Source: Roseibium sp. MMSF_3544
Lineage (GTDB): Bacteria > Pseudomonadota > Alphaproteobacteria > Rhizobiales > Stappiaceae
Length of the DNA: 64,000 nucleotides
NCBI RefSeq assembly: GCF_030732845.1
Contig: NZ_JASHKA010000007.1
Location: 1-64,000 of the forward strand
Direction: 5' to 3'
Positions 53,123 to 61,180 of this stretch are shown one piece after another. The position numbers and the translations under genes were made by a program. Positions within the stretch are counted from its first letter, which is position 1. Each line of letters begins with the position of its first letter. The notes beneath the pieces are model-generated. The model was not told the origin of the DNA. It worked only from the letters and a program-made list of their open reading frames with translations, and did not search any database.

Positions 53123-53524
53123 ATGAATACGCGGGGAGAAATGTGGCAGGCAGAGATCCTTCGGGTTCTGAACCGGCACCATACTCCGATTTCAGCTTAT
53201 GACGTTCTGGAAACCTTGCGCGAGACCCATGAAAAAATCTCGCCGCCGACGATTTACCGTGCGCTGTCGGCGCTGACGAAACGCGGGCGTGTGCATCGAG
53301 TGGAATCCCTAAACGCCTTTATTGCCTGCCAGTGCGGCCAGCACCAGCACACATCGATCCTGTCAATTTGTGAAGACTGTGGCGCTGTCGAGGAGAGCGT
53401 CGCCCCAAAGATTCTGAAAGACCTTTCGAGCGTGATCGGAAAATCCGGATTTTCTCCAATGCGTCATGTGATCGAAGTGCACGGCACATGTGCTTCCTGT
53501 GGTTCGAGGAAGGCACAGTCATGA
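53123..53524 (+). CDS. zur: Zinc uptake regulator, Fur family
   Basis: A 133-residue Fur-family repressor. The winged helix is EILRVLNRHHTPISAYDVLETLRE and ISPPTIYRALSALTKRGRVHRVESLNAF. Zur-type metal ligands are in ACQCGQHQHTSI, and the structural-zinc cysteine pairs are ICEDCG and GTCASCG. GGAGG precedes the ATG. It sits ahead of znuCBA, which supports Zur over Fur. The box upstream suggests it represses its own operon when zinc is plentiful. Confidence 0.92.
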   Translation: MNTRGEMWQAEILRVLNRHHTPISAYDVLETLRETHEKISPPTIYRALSALTKRGRVHRVESLNAFIACQCGQHQHTSILSICEDCGAVEESVAPKILKDLSSVIGKSGFSPMRHVIEVHGTCASCGSRKAQS

Positions 53525-53649
53525 GCGCCCAAAAATCACTGCGACTGCTGCTCGTTGGAGCGGGTGCCCGGCTCATCGGTGCGGTTATTGTTGTGGCCGC
53601 ACTCTGGGCCGGCTTTTACTGGGCAACATCGACACCGGGGGCCTTATGA
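53521..53649 (+). CDS. 42-residue membrane protein between zur and znuC
   Basis: A short frame starting MSAQKSLRLLLVGAGARLIG and ending ATSTPGAL. It has a basic N-terminus and one hydrophobic segment of about 20 residues (VIVVAALWAGFYW core). Its ATG overlaps the zur stop and its stop overlaps the znuC start, so it fills the 121-base zur-znuC spacer exactly and would couple their translation. It has no family I recognise. It could be a small subunit or regulator of the ZnuBC transporter, or just a coupling leader. Confidence 0.6.
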   Translation: MSAQKSLRLLLVGAGARLIGAVIVVAALWAGFYWATSTPGAL

Positions 53650-54389
53650 CATCTGCTCTCGCGTTCAAAGACCTCACGTTAGGCTATGACCGGCTTCCTG
53701 CCGTGCAACAGCTTCGGGCCGATATTGCGGAAGGCAGCCTTACGGCGATCGTTGGACCAAACGGCGCCGGCAAGTCGACATTGCTCAAGGGCGTGACGGG
53801 CGCGCTGGCGCCCTTGCAAGGTAAGGTGGATCTCGGTTCGCTGGAGCGCGACGACATTGCCTATCTGCCGCAGCAGTCCGACATCGACCGTTCTTTCCCT
53901 CTGTCTGTGGTCGATCTCGTGGCCATGGGATTGTGGCGTGAGATCGGGCCATTCGGCTGGCTCGGCAAAAAGCAGCGGGCGCGCGTCGATGCCGCCATTG
54001 CGTCCGTGGGTCTGACAGGGCTTGAGTCGCGTCCGATCGGCTCGCTGTCCGGCGGCCAAATGCAACGCGCACTTTTTGCAAGGCTTCTCCTGCAGGACGC
54101 TCATCTGGTGCTGCTGGATGAACCCTTCACCGCAATCGATGCCCGTACGATGGCCGATCTTATCGAAGTTGTTCGCAGTTGGCACAAGGAAGGACGCACG
54201 GTCCTGGCTGTGCTGCATGATGCGGAAACCGTTCGTGCTCACTTTCCCGAAACGCTTATGCTGGCGCGCGAACTCGTGGCACACGGGCCGACCGAACAGG
54301 TGATGACCGCTGAAAACCAGTTTCGTGCCCGCCAGATGTGCGAGGCGTGTGCCGGGCCACCTCACGTTTGTGGGCGGGATGCGGCATGA
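53646..54389 (+). CDS. znuC: Zinc ABC transporter ATPase
   Basis: A 247-residue ATPase. Walker A GPNGAGKSTLLKG near residue 38, signature SLSGGQMQRALFARLL near 136, Walker B LVLLDEPFTAIDARTM near 157 and the switch His in AVLHD are intact. The C-terminal CEACAGPPHVCGRD has three cysteines that may sense or bind zinc. It powers high-affinity zinc import with ZnuB and ZnuA. The start overlaps the stop of the 42-residue ORF. Confidence 0.93.
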   Translation: MTSALAFKDLTLGYDRLPAVQQLRADIAEGSLTAIVGPNGAGKSTLLKGVTGALAPLQGKVDLGSLERDDIAYLPQQSDIDRSFPLSVVDLVAMGLWREIGPFGWLGKKQRARVDAAIASVGLTGLESRPIGSLSGGQMQRALFARLLLQDAHLVLLDEPFTAIDARTMADLIEVVRSWHKEGRTVLAVLHDAETVRAHFPETLMLARELVAHGPTEQVMTAENQFRARQMCEACAGPPHVCGRDAA

Positions 54390-55255
54390 TCTGGGAAGCT
54401 GTCATTCAACCGTTCGCCGATTTCGGCTTCATGCGGCGCGCACTGCTCGGATGTATCGCGGTCTCGCTGGGCGCGACGCCTGTGGGCGTGTTTTTGATGC
54501 TCCGGCGCATGAGCCTGACCGGAGATGCGATGGCTCACGCAATCCTGCCGGGGGCCGCCGTCGGTTTCCTCGTGGCGGGGCTATCGCTCGGCGCCATGAC
54601 CATTGGCGGACTGATCGCCGGGATGGCCGTGGCGCTTTTGTCTGGCCTCGTGACCCGCGTGACGGCCTTGCGCGAAGATGCCAGCCTGGCAGCGTTCTAT
54701 CTTATCTCCCTTGCGCTTGGCGTTCTGATTGTTTCCACGCGCGGCAGCAATGTTGATCTGATGCATGTGCTGTTCGGCACGGTTCTGGCGCTTAACGACG
54801 CGGCGCTCATCCTGTTGTGCTCAATCGCCAGCATTTCGGTTCTGATCCTTGCTGTCCTGTTCAGACCGCTTGTTCTGGAATGTGCGGACCCGCAGTTCCT
54901 GCGCTCCGTCAGCCGGCTCAGCGCTGTCACACATTTTACCTTCCTCTCGCTCGTGGTGTTGAACCTCGTTGGCGGTTTTCACGCCCTCGGTACGCTCATG
55001 GCCGTTGGGATCATGATCTTGCCGGCCGCTGCCGCGCGCTTCTGGGCCAACAGCATCGGCGGGTTGATCTTTGTCGCGATCGCCGTCGCATTTCTGTCGA
55101 GCCTGAGCGGCCTTTTGCTTTCTTACCACTACAGCTTGCCGTCCGGGCCAGCGATCATCCTCGTAGCCGGGATCGTCTACGCGGTGTCCCTGGTGCTTGG
55201 TCCGGCAGGTGGTCTCATCGCACAGGTGCTGCCACGCCGGCCCTTGCAGAACTGA
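54386..55255 (+). CDS. znuB: Zinc ABC transporter permease
   Basis: A 289-residue membrane protein of the ABC-3 (metal) permease family with about eight helices. LGATPVGVFLMLRRMSLTGDAMAHAILPGAAVGFL near the start and GGFHALGTLMAVGIMILPAAAARFW near 205-230 are family signatures. Its ATG overlaps the znuC stop. Confidence 0.93.
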   Translation: MIWEAVIQPFADFGFMRRALLGCIAVSLGATPVGVFLMLRRMSLTGDAMAHAILPGAAVGFLVAGLSLGAMTIGGLIAGMAVALLSGLVTRVTALREDASLAAFYLISLALGVLIVSTRGSNVDLMHVLFGTVLALNDAALILLCSIASISVLILAVLFRPLVLECADPQFLRSVSRLSAVTHFTFLSLVVLNLVGGFHALGTLMAVGIMILPAAAARFWANSIGGLIFVAIAVAFLSSLSGLLLSYHYSLPSGPAIILVAGIVYAVSLVLGPAGGLIAQVLPRRPLQN

Positions 55256-55266
55256 AAGGAAATTTC

Positions 55267-56529
55267 ATGAAGTCCCGCAGAACCGTCCTGAGGTCCGCGA
55301 CCGCTCTTGTCGCTCTCTCCCTGATGTCCCCAACGATCGCTTGGGCAGATGATCATAAGCATGTTGTCGCGACCTTCTCCGTCCTGGGCGACATGGTCGA
55401 GCGTATCGGCGGCGATCATATCGAGTTGACCACTCTGGTCGGCCCGGATGGCGACGCGCACGTCTACCAGCCGACTCCCCAGGACGCACGCGCCGTGAGC
55501 GAAGCGGATGTGCTGATTGTAAACGGACTTGAGTTTGAGGGCTGGCTGGAGCGCTTGTCCGAGGCGGCAGACTTCAAGGGAACGCTTGTCGTTGCCACGA
55601 CCGGCATCGAGGCCATTCCTTTTGAAGAGGGCGACGACCACGACGACCACGACGACCATGACGACCATGGTGATGATCACGCCGAAGCCGAGCATGATCA
55701 CGACGACCACGATCACGAAAAACATGCGGATCATGACGACCACGATCATGAAAAGCATGAGGAACACGCAGAGGCTGAACACGATCACGACCATGATCAC
55801 GAAAAACATGCGGATCATGATGACCACGATCATGAAAAGCATGAGGAACATGCCGAAGCCGAGCACGACCACGACGATCACGATCACGAAAAACATGCGG
55901 ACCATGACGACCACGATCATGACAAGCATGAGGAACATGCCAAGGCAGAAGATGGTCACGATGACCACGCTGGCCACGACCACCACGGTCACAATCATGG
56001 GGCGTTTGACCCGCATGCTTGGCAGAGCCTCGACAATGCGGTGATCTATGTCGACAACATCACTGCCGCGCTCGCAAAGGCCGACCCAGCTCATGCAGGC
56101 GTTTTCTACGAAAACCGCGAAGCTTACGTCGCAGAGATCAAGGCGCTCGAAGCTGAAATCGACGCGATGATCGCAGCCGTACCCGAAGATCGCCGGACGG
56201 TCGTCACGTCCCATGATGCCTTTGGCTATTTTGCAGACCATTACGGACTGACATTCGAAGCACCGCAGGGCCTCAGCACGGAAAGCGAGCCGTCAGCCGC
56301 TGATGTTGCCGAGCTGATCACCCAGATCCGCGAAGACGGCATCTCTGCCGTGTTCGTGGAGTCGATTACCGACAACCGGCTGCTCGAGCAGATTGCAAAC
56401 GAGACAGGTGCGACGATCGGCGGGACGCTTTACTCGGATGCGCTGTCGGGCGGTGACGGCCCGGCTGGAACGTATCTCGACATGATGCGTCACAACGCAA
56501 AGACATTGTCGGACGCGCTCGGGTCCTGA
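55267..56529 (+). CDS. znuA: Zinc ABC transporter substrate-binding protein with giant His loop
   Basis: A 420-residue periplasmic zinc-binding protein, about 100 residues longer than usual. The signal sequence has SRRTVLRSA, a twin-arginine-like motif. GDAHVYQPTPQDARAV holds the first zinc His. A His/Asp/Glu loop at about residues 122-240 carries three 28-29-residue repeats. GAFDPHAWQSLDN and VTSHDAFGYFADHYGL hold the further zinc His residues, and TLYSDALS the last ligand Asp. The loop probably captures zinc in the periplasm and passes it to the cleft. Confidence 0.94.
   Translation: MKSRRTVLRSATALVALSLMSPTIAWADDHKHVVATFSVLGDMVERIGGDHIELTTLVGPDGDAHVYQPTPQDARAVSEADVLIVNGLEFEGWLERLSEAADFKGTLVVATTGIEAIPFEEGDDHDDHDDHDDHGDDHAEAEHDHDDHDHEKHADHDDHDHEKHEEHAEAEHDHDHDHEKHADHDDHDHEKHEEHAEAEHDHDDHDHEKHADHDDHDHDKHEEHAKAEDGHDDHAGHDHHGHNHGAFDPHAWQSLDNAVIYVDNITAALAKADPAHAGVFYENREAYVAEIKALEAEIDAMIAAVPEDRRTVVTSHDAFGYFADHYGLTFEAPQGLSTESEPSAADVAELITQIREDGISAVFVESITDNRLLEQIANETGATIGGTLYSDALSGGDGPAGTYLDMMRHNAKTLSDALGS
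55678..55953 (+). repeat. In-frame tandem repeats coding the ZnuA His loop
   Basis: Units of 87, 84 and 87 bp at 55678-55764, 55765-55848 and 55849-55935, then a partial fourth. Each encodes HAEAEHDHDDHDHEKHADHD and the following nine residues with few changes. Unit 2 lacks one codon. High identity suggests recent expansion and possible length variation between strains. Confidence 0.85.
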
Positions 56530-56556
56530 GGCGACATGAGGTCGTGACTTTGGCGA

Positions 56557-56601
56557 GACCGGTCGTTCTGCGATCCTGAACGGTGGCAGTGACGACCGGT
56601 C
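56557..56601 (+). terminator. Hairpin between znuA and the alcohol dehydrogenase gene
   Basis: GACCGGTCGT/ACGACCGGTC, a perfect ten-pair stem with a 25-base loop, 27 bases after znuA, followed by CGTCCTTTC. It may end the znu transcript or act as an attenuator before the dehydrogenase. Confidence 0.5.
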
Positions 56602-56646
56602 CGTCCTTTCAAAACTTTTGCATTCATCTATTCAGGGAGGTCCAAA

Positions 56647-57810
56647 ATGAAAACGCGTGCTGCCATTGCCTGGGCACCGAACCAACCGCTCGAAATCGAG
56701 GAAATTGACCTCGAAGGTCCCAGAGAGGGAGAGGTGCTTGTCCGGATCGTGACGACAAGTCTCTGCCACACGGATGTTTTCACCCTTTCGGGTGAAGACC
56801 CGGAGGGCCTGTTTCCGTGCATCCTCGGCCATGAAGGCTGTGGTATCGTCGAAGAGGTTGGCAAGGGTGTCACGTCGGTCGCACCGGGCGACCATGTCAT
56901 TCCGCTCTACATCCCGGAAGATCCCGATTGCCCCTATATCAAGTCGGGCAAAACCAATCTTTGCCAGACGATCCGCAAGACCCAGGGCGCGGGGCTGATG
57001 CCGGACGGCACGTCGCGCTTTTCCTACAAGGGCAAGCAGATCCTTCACTACATGGGCACCAGCACGTTCAGCGAATACACCGTGCTGCCTGAAATCTCAG
57101 TTGCAAAGATCACCAAGGACGCGCCGCTTTCCAAGGCCTCCGTTATGGGCTGTGCGGTTCCGACCGGTATCGGCGCTGTGCGCAACACCGCAAAGGTCGA
57201 AGCCGGTGCGACGGTTGCTGTCTTCGGCCTTGGGGCGGTCGGCATGGCGGTGATCCAGGGCGCGGTGCTGAACGGTGCTTCCAAGATCATCGGCATTGAC
57301 ATCAATACGGCAAAGTTCCCGCTTGCGAAGGCGCTCGGGGCCACTGAATGCCTCAATCCGAAGGACTATGACACGCCGATCCAGAACGTCCTGGTCGAGA
57401 TGACCAATGGCGGCCTGGACTACACATTCGAGGCGGTTGGAAATGTCGAGTTGATGCGCTCCGCCCTTGAAGCATGCCACAAAGGCTGGGGTGAGTGCAC
57501 GGTGATCGGCGTTGCCGGCGCCGGACAGGAGATCGCAACACGACCCTTCCAGCTGGTCACCGGCCGGGTGTGGCGCGGGACGGCCTTTGGCGGTGTCCTG
57601 GGCCGCAGCCAATTGCCGGGAATGGTCGATGAATGGCTGCGAGGCGATTTCAGCGTGGATCCCTATATCACGCATCACATGAACCACGAGCAGATCAACA
57701 CGGCGTTTGATCTTCTCAAAGCAGGCGAGTCGATCCGGTCGGTCATTCATTTCCGCCCGAGCGACACAATGACGGTCAATTCGCTTCCCGGGAAAATTGT
57801 TCCGGCTTAA
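56647..57810 (+). CDS. Class III alcohol dehydrogenase paralog lacking full structural zinc site
   Basis: A 387-residue protein of the S-(hydroxymethyl)glutathione dehydrogenase family (FrmA/AdhC), which oxidises the formaldehyde-glutathione adduct. Catalytic zinc ligands are kept: C40 (SLCHTD), H62 (GHEG) and C169 (GCAVPTG). In the structural lobe the usual four cysteines are reduced: [17 protein letters not shown] gives D92, C95, I98, C106, so two of four are gone without change in length. NAD-binding [10 protein letters not shown] and GIDIN are intact. GGGAGG precedes the ATG. Next to znuA, this fits a form needing one zinc instead of two. Confidence 0.9.
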   Translation: MKTRAAIAWAPNQPLEIEEIDLEGPREGEVLVRIVTTSLCHTDVFTLSGEDPEGLFPCILGHEGCGIVEEVGKGVTSVAPGDHVIPLYIPEDPDCPYIKSGKTNLCQTIRKTQGAGLMPDGTSRFSYKGKQILHYMGTSTFSEYTVLPEISVAKITKDAPLSKASVMGCAVPTGIGAVRNTAKVEAGATVAVFGLGAVGMAVIQGAVLNGASKIIGIDINTAKFPLAKALGATECLNPKDYDTPIQNVLVEMTNGGLDYTFEAVGNVELMRSALEACHKGWGECTVIGVAGAGQEIATRPFQLVTGRVWRGTAFGGVLGRSQLPGMVDEWLRGDFSVDPYITHHMNHEQINTAFDLLKAGESIRSVIHFRPSDTMTVNSLPGKIVPA

Positions 57811-57841
57811 GGCGAAACCGTTCCCTCTATAGGGGTCTCAT

Positions 57842-57878
57842 GAGCAGCGGGCCGGGTGTCTTGCACCGCCCGCTGCTC
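57842..57878. terminator. Strong hairpin between convergent genes
   Basis: GAGCAGCGGGC/GCCCGCTGCTC, an eleven-pair perfect stem with a 15-base loop, 32 bases after the dehydrogenase stop. No T-run, but the stem is strong enough to act for both convergent units. Confidence 0.6.
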
Positions 57879-57998
57879 AACCGCTTCAAGGAAAGAGTCT
57901 GCTTCCTTGCAGTGTCTGCACCCTCAGCGCCTCGCGCCGAATATCAGATCGGGCGCCTTTCTTCGTTGGCTCGGTGTTAAGGGCGATAGCCCTTCTGA

Positions 57999-58274
57999 TC
58001 ATGCCTTCACGTCCGCCGCTTCGGCGACATCCGCCTTTGTCACGTCAGCCATCGTCGTGTGAACCCGGATCGTAACGATGGGCTTGTCCGGTTCCAGCAC
58101 GCCGATCACTGTTTCGATGTCGGGACAACCTTCTTCACGGCAGGCGAGTTCAGCGACGGTGATCGCTGTATCTTCCGGCAGCTGCATCAGCTCACGAACC
58201 CAGCCCTTTATTTCCGTCGACCTGTTTTTCAACCGCGTGAATTTTGGTGCGAGCGGATTGTGGAACCTTGTCAT
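57999..58274 (-). CDS. 91-residue protein coupled to COG0523 GTPase
   Basis: A small protein starting MTRFHNPLAPKFTRLKNR, with ITVAELACREEGCPDIETVIGVL near residue 40-62 and KPIVTIRVHTTMADVTKADV at the end. Two cysteines in an ACREEGCP arrangement could bind metal or form a disulfide. Its ATG overlaps the stop of the upstream GTPase gene. I do not recognise a characterised family. Context says it works with the zinc GTPases, perhaps as an effector or target. Confidence 0.72.
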   Translation of the reverse strand: MTRFHNPLAPKFTRLKNRSTEIKGWVRELMQLPEDTAITVAELACREEGCPDIETVIGVLEPDKPIVTIRVHTTMADVTKADVAEAADVKA

Positions 58275-59260
58275 TCCGCAGCAACTCCTCGCGGAACGAC
58301 ACACTGCCGGAAGCCGTCTTCGATGGCATCGCGCGGCAGATCGCGTCCAATGAAGACGAGCCGGGAGGTCCGTGGTTCGTCCGCTTTCCAGGGCCTTTGA
58401 TGATCGCCTTCCAGCAGCATGTGAACACCTTGCATCACAAAGCGGTCGTCATCGTTGTCAAACGCGATGATCCCCTTCATGCGCAACATGTCGGGGCCAT
58501 GATTTTGTGCGATCGCCTGCATCCAGGGAAAGAACCTTTCCGGATCGAGCGGAGCGTCGCTCACAAGCGAGAAACTCGTGACGTGATCGTCGTGGTCGTG
58601 ATCATGGAAATGCTTTAAGAACTCCGGTTCGATTTCAAGCACCCGGTCCAGATCGAAGGCATTGCGCCCAAGAATTTCATCAAGCGCCACCTGGCAGCGT
58701 TCGCTGTCGTGGATCTGTGCCGTCGGATTGATCCTGCGGATCCGTTTTGCGACTTCGGCGCGTTCCTCACTGCTGACAAGATCGATCTTGTTCAGAAGGA
58801 CAATATCGGCAAAGGCCAATTGTTCCTGGGCTTCATGTGCCTTGTCGATTTCCTCCAGCAAATGCTTGGCATCAACGACGGTCACAATCGCATCAAGCTT
58901 GGTCTTGGATTGCACGTCTTCATCAACAAAGAAGGTCTGGGCAACCGGAGCCGGATCGGCCAGTCCTGTCGTTTCGATCAGGATCGCGTCAAAATGGTTA
59001 CGTCGTTTCATCAAGCCTTCGATGATGCGGATAAGGTCACCGCGCACCGTGCAGCAGATACAGCCGTTGTTCATTTCAAAGACTTCTTCGTCCGCATCCA
59101 CAACGAGATCGTTGTCGATGCCGACATCGCCGAATTCATTGACGATGACCGCGTATTTCTTGCCGTGGTTTTCAGAAAGTATGCGGTTGAGCAAGGTGGT
59201 TTTACCTGCGCCCAGGTAACCGGTGAGCACGGTGACAGGTGTTCTCTGCAAAGCGTTCAT
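58271..59260 (-). CDS. COG0523 zinc metallochaperone GTPase (first)
   Basis: A 329-residue G3E GTPase. Walker A GYLGAGKTTLLNRIL near residue 15, the zinc-binding motif CICC in NNGCICCTVRGDLIRII near 70, and NKID near 160. A His/Asp stretch HFHDHDHDDH lies near 225, and a CobW C-terminal domain follows. COG0523 proteins such as ZagA/ZigA hand zinc to client enzymes in zinc shortage. GGAGG precedes the ATG at 59260. Both ends overlap neighbours. Confidence 0.92.
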   Translation of the reverse strand: MNALQRTPVTVLTGYLGAGKTTLLNRILSENHGKKYAVIVNEFGDVGIDNDLVVDADEEVFEMNNGCICCTVRGDLIRIIEGLMKRRNHFDAILIETTGLADPAPVAQTFFVDEDVQSKTKLDAIVTVVDAKHLLEEIDKAHEAQEQLAFADIVLLNKIDLVSSEERAEVAKRIRRINPTAQIHDSERCQVALDEILGRNAFDLDRVLEIEPEFLKHFHDHDHDDHVTSFSLVSDAPLDPERFFPWMQAIAQNHGPDMLRMKGIIAFDNDDDRFVMQGVHMLLEGDHQRPWKADEPRTSRLVFIGRDLPRDAIEDGFRQCVVPRGVAAE

Positions 59261-60435
59261 TGCGACCTCCGAGAAATACTGGTGAGGGTTGAGAAGGCTC
59301 GGGTAAACGAAGCCCAAAAGGCGTTGCCTGCCTTTTTGAAGGACCCGGAAAAGGAAAACGGAACGGCGTCGATAACGGCTGTGAACAGTGCGCGCACCGG
59401 CTCGGGATCGACACCGTCGGTGATGAAGACGAGCCGGGTGCGGCGGTCCTCGTCGGGCCAGGCCGGGAGCCGAACGGGTCTGGAAACGACATGTTGCACC
59501 GCATGGACAATCAGCGGTTCCTCAGGCGTGGCTTCAGTCGAGACGATCCCTTTGACACGGAGCAGGCGCTGCCCTGCCGAATCCTGCAGGAGGGAAAGAA
59601 ACCGGCGAAACTTCTGCTCGGGCAGGGGAGTGTCACTGACAATGCTGAAGGTGCGAATACCGGCCCCGTGTCTGAGTTGGCCATTTTTCTGGTCGGTCCG
59701 GGTGGCGTGACCTGCTTCAAGCGCCAGCGCGGCTTCCAATGCCAGCCACCCGGCAACATCTTCTCCGCGATCCAAGACGGCGTAGGGTCTTGGAGAAAAC
59801 AAGGCTGAGACATCTGCTGACTGACGATCCAGGATCTCGGCGCTTGCGTTGAGTTCTCGCAGTTCGTTCGAAAGAGCTGCGAAATCCGCTGGCGTCTCCA
59901 GATTGCTCGCCAGGTCCGTCTTCGTCAGGACGATCCGATCGGCGAAAGCGATCTGTTTGAGCGCTTCGAAGTGGTTTTCAACCGAACTTGCACCTGCAAC
60001 CGCATCGAACAGCGTCACAACCCCGGCTAGATAAAACTCAATGGATTTGGCGTCACCTTGCGGTTGCTCAGTCCCGTTTTTTTCGCCAGAGAGTGCGTTG
60101 ACCAGCGGAGCCGGATCACCAAGCCCGCTCATCTCGACAATCACGCGCGAGAATTTGCCCGTCACGCCCTCCAAAGCGGCGCTGCTGAGATCCTGAAGCG
60201 TTTGGTGGATGTCTGTCGTGTCCGAGCAGCACAGGCAGCCTGTCGAAACCTGGCTGATTGTCGTTTCCCCCCGGCGCACGAGCAGGTGATCGACCGGCAC
60301 TTCCCCGAATTCGTTGATGATAACGGCTGTATCCTGAACCGACGGATCATTCAAAAACGTGTTCAACAAGGTTGACTTGCCCGAACCGAGAAATCCGCTC
60401 AGCAAAATGACAGGTATGCGGCCGGGGGTGTTCAT
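59257..60435 (-). CDS. COG0523 zinc metallochaperone GTPase (second)
   Basis: A 392-residue G3E GTPase: SGFLGSGKSTLLNTFL near residue 14, CLCC in STGCLCCSDTTDIHQTL near 70, and VLTKTDLA near 170. It differs clearly from its neighbour and lacks the His stretch, so the pair probably serves different clients. I chose MNTPGRIPV at 60435; a longer reading to 60477 adds a basic tail unlike the family. Stop overlaps the next GTPase start. Confidence 0.9.
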   Translation of the reverse strand: MNTPGRIPVILLSGFLGSGKSTLLNTFLNDPSVQDTAVIINEFGEVPVDHLLVRRGETTISQVSTGCLCCSDTTDIHQTLQDLSSAALEGVTGKFSRVIVEMSGLGDPAPLVNALSGEKNGTEQPQGDAKSIEFYLAGVVTLFDAVAGASSVENHFEALKQIAFADRIVLTKTDLASNLETPADFAALSNELRELNASAEILDRQSADVSALFSPRPYAVLDRGEDVAGWLALEAALALEAGHATRTDQKNGQLRHGAGIRTFSIVSDTPLPEQKFRRFLSLLQDSAGQRLLRVKGIVSTEATPEEPLIVHAVQHVVSRPVRLPAWPDEDRRTRLVFITDGVDPEPVRALFTAVIDAVPFSFSGSFKKAGNAFWASFTRAFSTLTSISRRSQ

Positions 60436-60492
60436 GAAGGTCCAGTCACTTGGTCTAGTGCGCCTTTTCGCATTCAAAGCTCCACGCTGGCT

Positions 60493-60915
60493 TCAAACGC
60501 AGCGTGAGGAGTGGTGTCCGGTGATCAGCCAGCGCGACCCGATCTCTTCGAAGGTGAACAGAAAGCGCGCGGGCACGGTTTCATCCCCGGCGGGCCGATG
60601 AAAGCAAAACGTGTAAATGCCGCCAATCGCGACAGTGCAGCGAATGCGGTCGGTTCTTATTTTCTCAAAGTCGATCGCGCAGTCAGGGCCGCCATCGGTC
60701 AAGAAAAATTCGAAATAGCGGCGGCGCCCGTCCTCCGTGACAACGATTTCGTTGGACAAGGTGGGTACGAGAATTGCGTCTGGAGCATAAAGATCCAGGA
60801 TCTCATCGATCCGACCCGATGCCACAGCTTCCGTCCATTTTGTCATGGTTGCGCGCGCGTGTTCCAAAGGCGAACGTTCACGATTATTTGCGTGGTTAGC
60901 CAGGCTCTGTTCCAA
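60493..60915 (-). CDS. SnoaL/SgcJ-like protein in the zinc operon
   Basis: A 140-residue NTF2-like protein: EHARATMTKWTEAVASGRIDEILDLYAPDAILVPTLSN and ARFLFTFEEIGSRWLITGHHSS, typical of the SgcJ/EcaC group. I chose the TTG at 60915, preceded by AGGGG, because residues before the later ATG (60846) fit the family. It is the first gene of the minus-strand operon with the two GTPases. The conserved GHHSS end may bind metal, but a zinc role is inferred only from location. Confidence 0.75.
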   Translation of the reverse strand: MEQSLANHANNRERSPLEHARATMTKWTEAVASGRIDEILDLYAPDAILVPTLSNEIVVTEDGRRRYFEFFLTDGGPDCAIDFEKIRTDRIRCTVAIGGIYTFCFHRPAGDETVPARFLFTFEEIGSRWLITGHHSSRCV

Positions 60916-61035
60916 ATTTTGCCCCTATTTTCACCCAACGATCCTGCCGGCGACACGGTATCGGAAACGTTTGATCCGGCACTTTGTCGCGCTTGACCGG
61001 AATCGGCGGGTGCGCCATTTCCATCTTGAAATGTT

Positions 61036-61052
61036 ATGTTATATCGTATCAT
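61036..61052. promoter_or_regulatory. Zur-box-like site between divergent zinc operons
   Basis: ATGTTATATCGTATCAT, sharing 14 of 17 positions with the site before zur. It lies about 120 bases upstream of the minus-strand GTPase operon and 129 bases upstream of folE, so one site could control both. Confidence 0.65.
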
Positions 61053-61180
61053 GTCCAAATCAAGGAAGTTCGATTTTGCTTATCCCGAAGGAAAGAACGG
61101 CCTTCAGAAGGGCTCTATCTGAAACGGGCGATAGCGTGAGTGATCCAGTGTCCGGATTTTTGCGCAAGCGCGCTCATTGA

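Noticed and set aside
55177-56241. 354-codon antisense frame over znuA rich in Val/Met
   Set aside because: It mirrors the His/Asp repeats of znuA on the opposite strand and is an artefact of them.
61051-61122. 23-codon frame right after the Zur-box-like site
   Set aside because: It begins inside the proposed operator, has no ribosome site and no family-like sequence; probably leader RNA.
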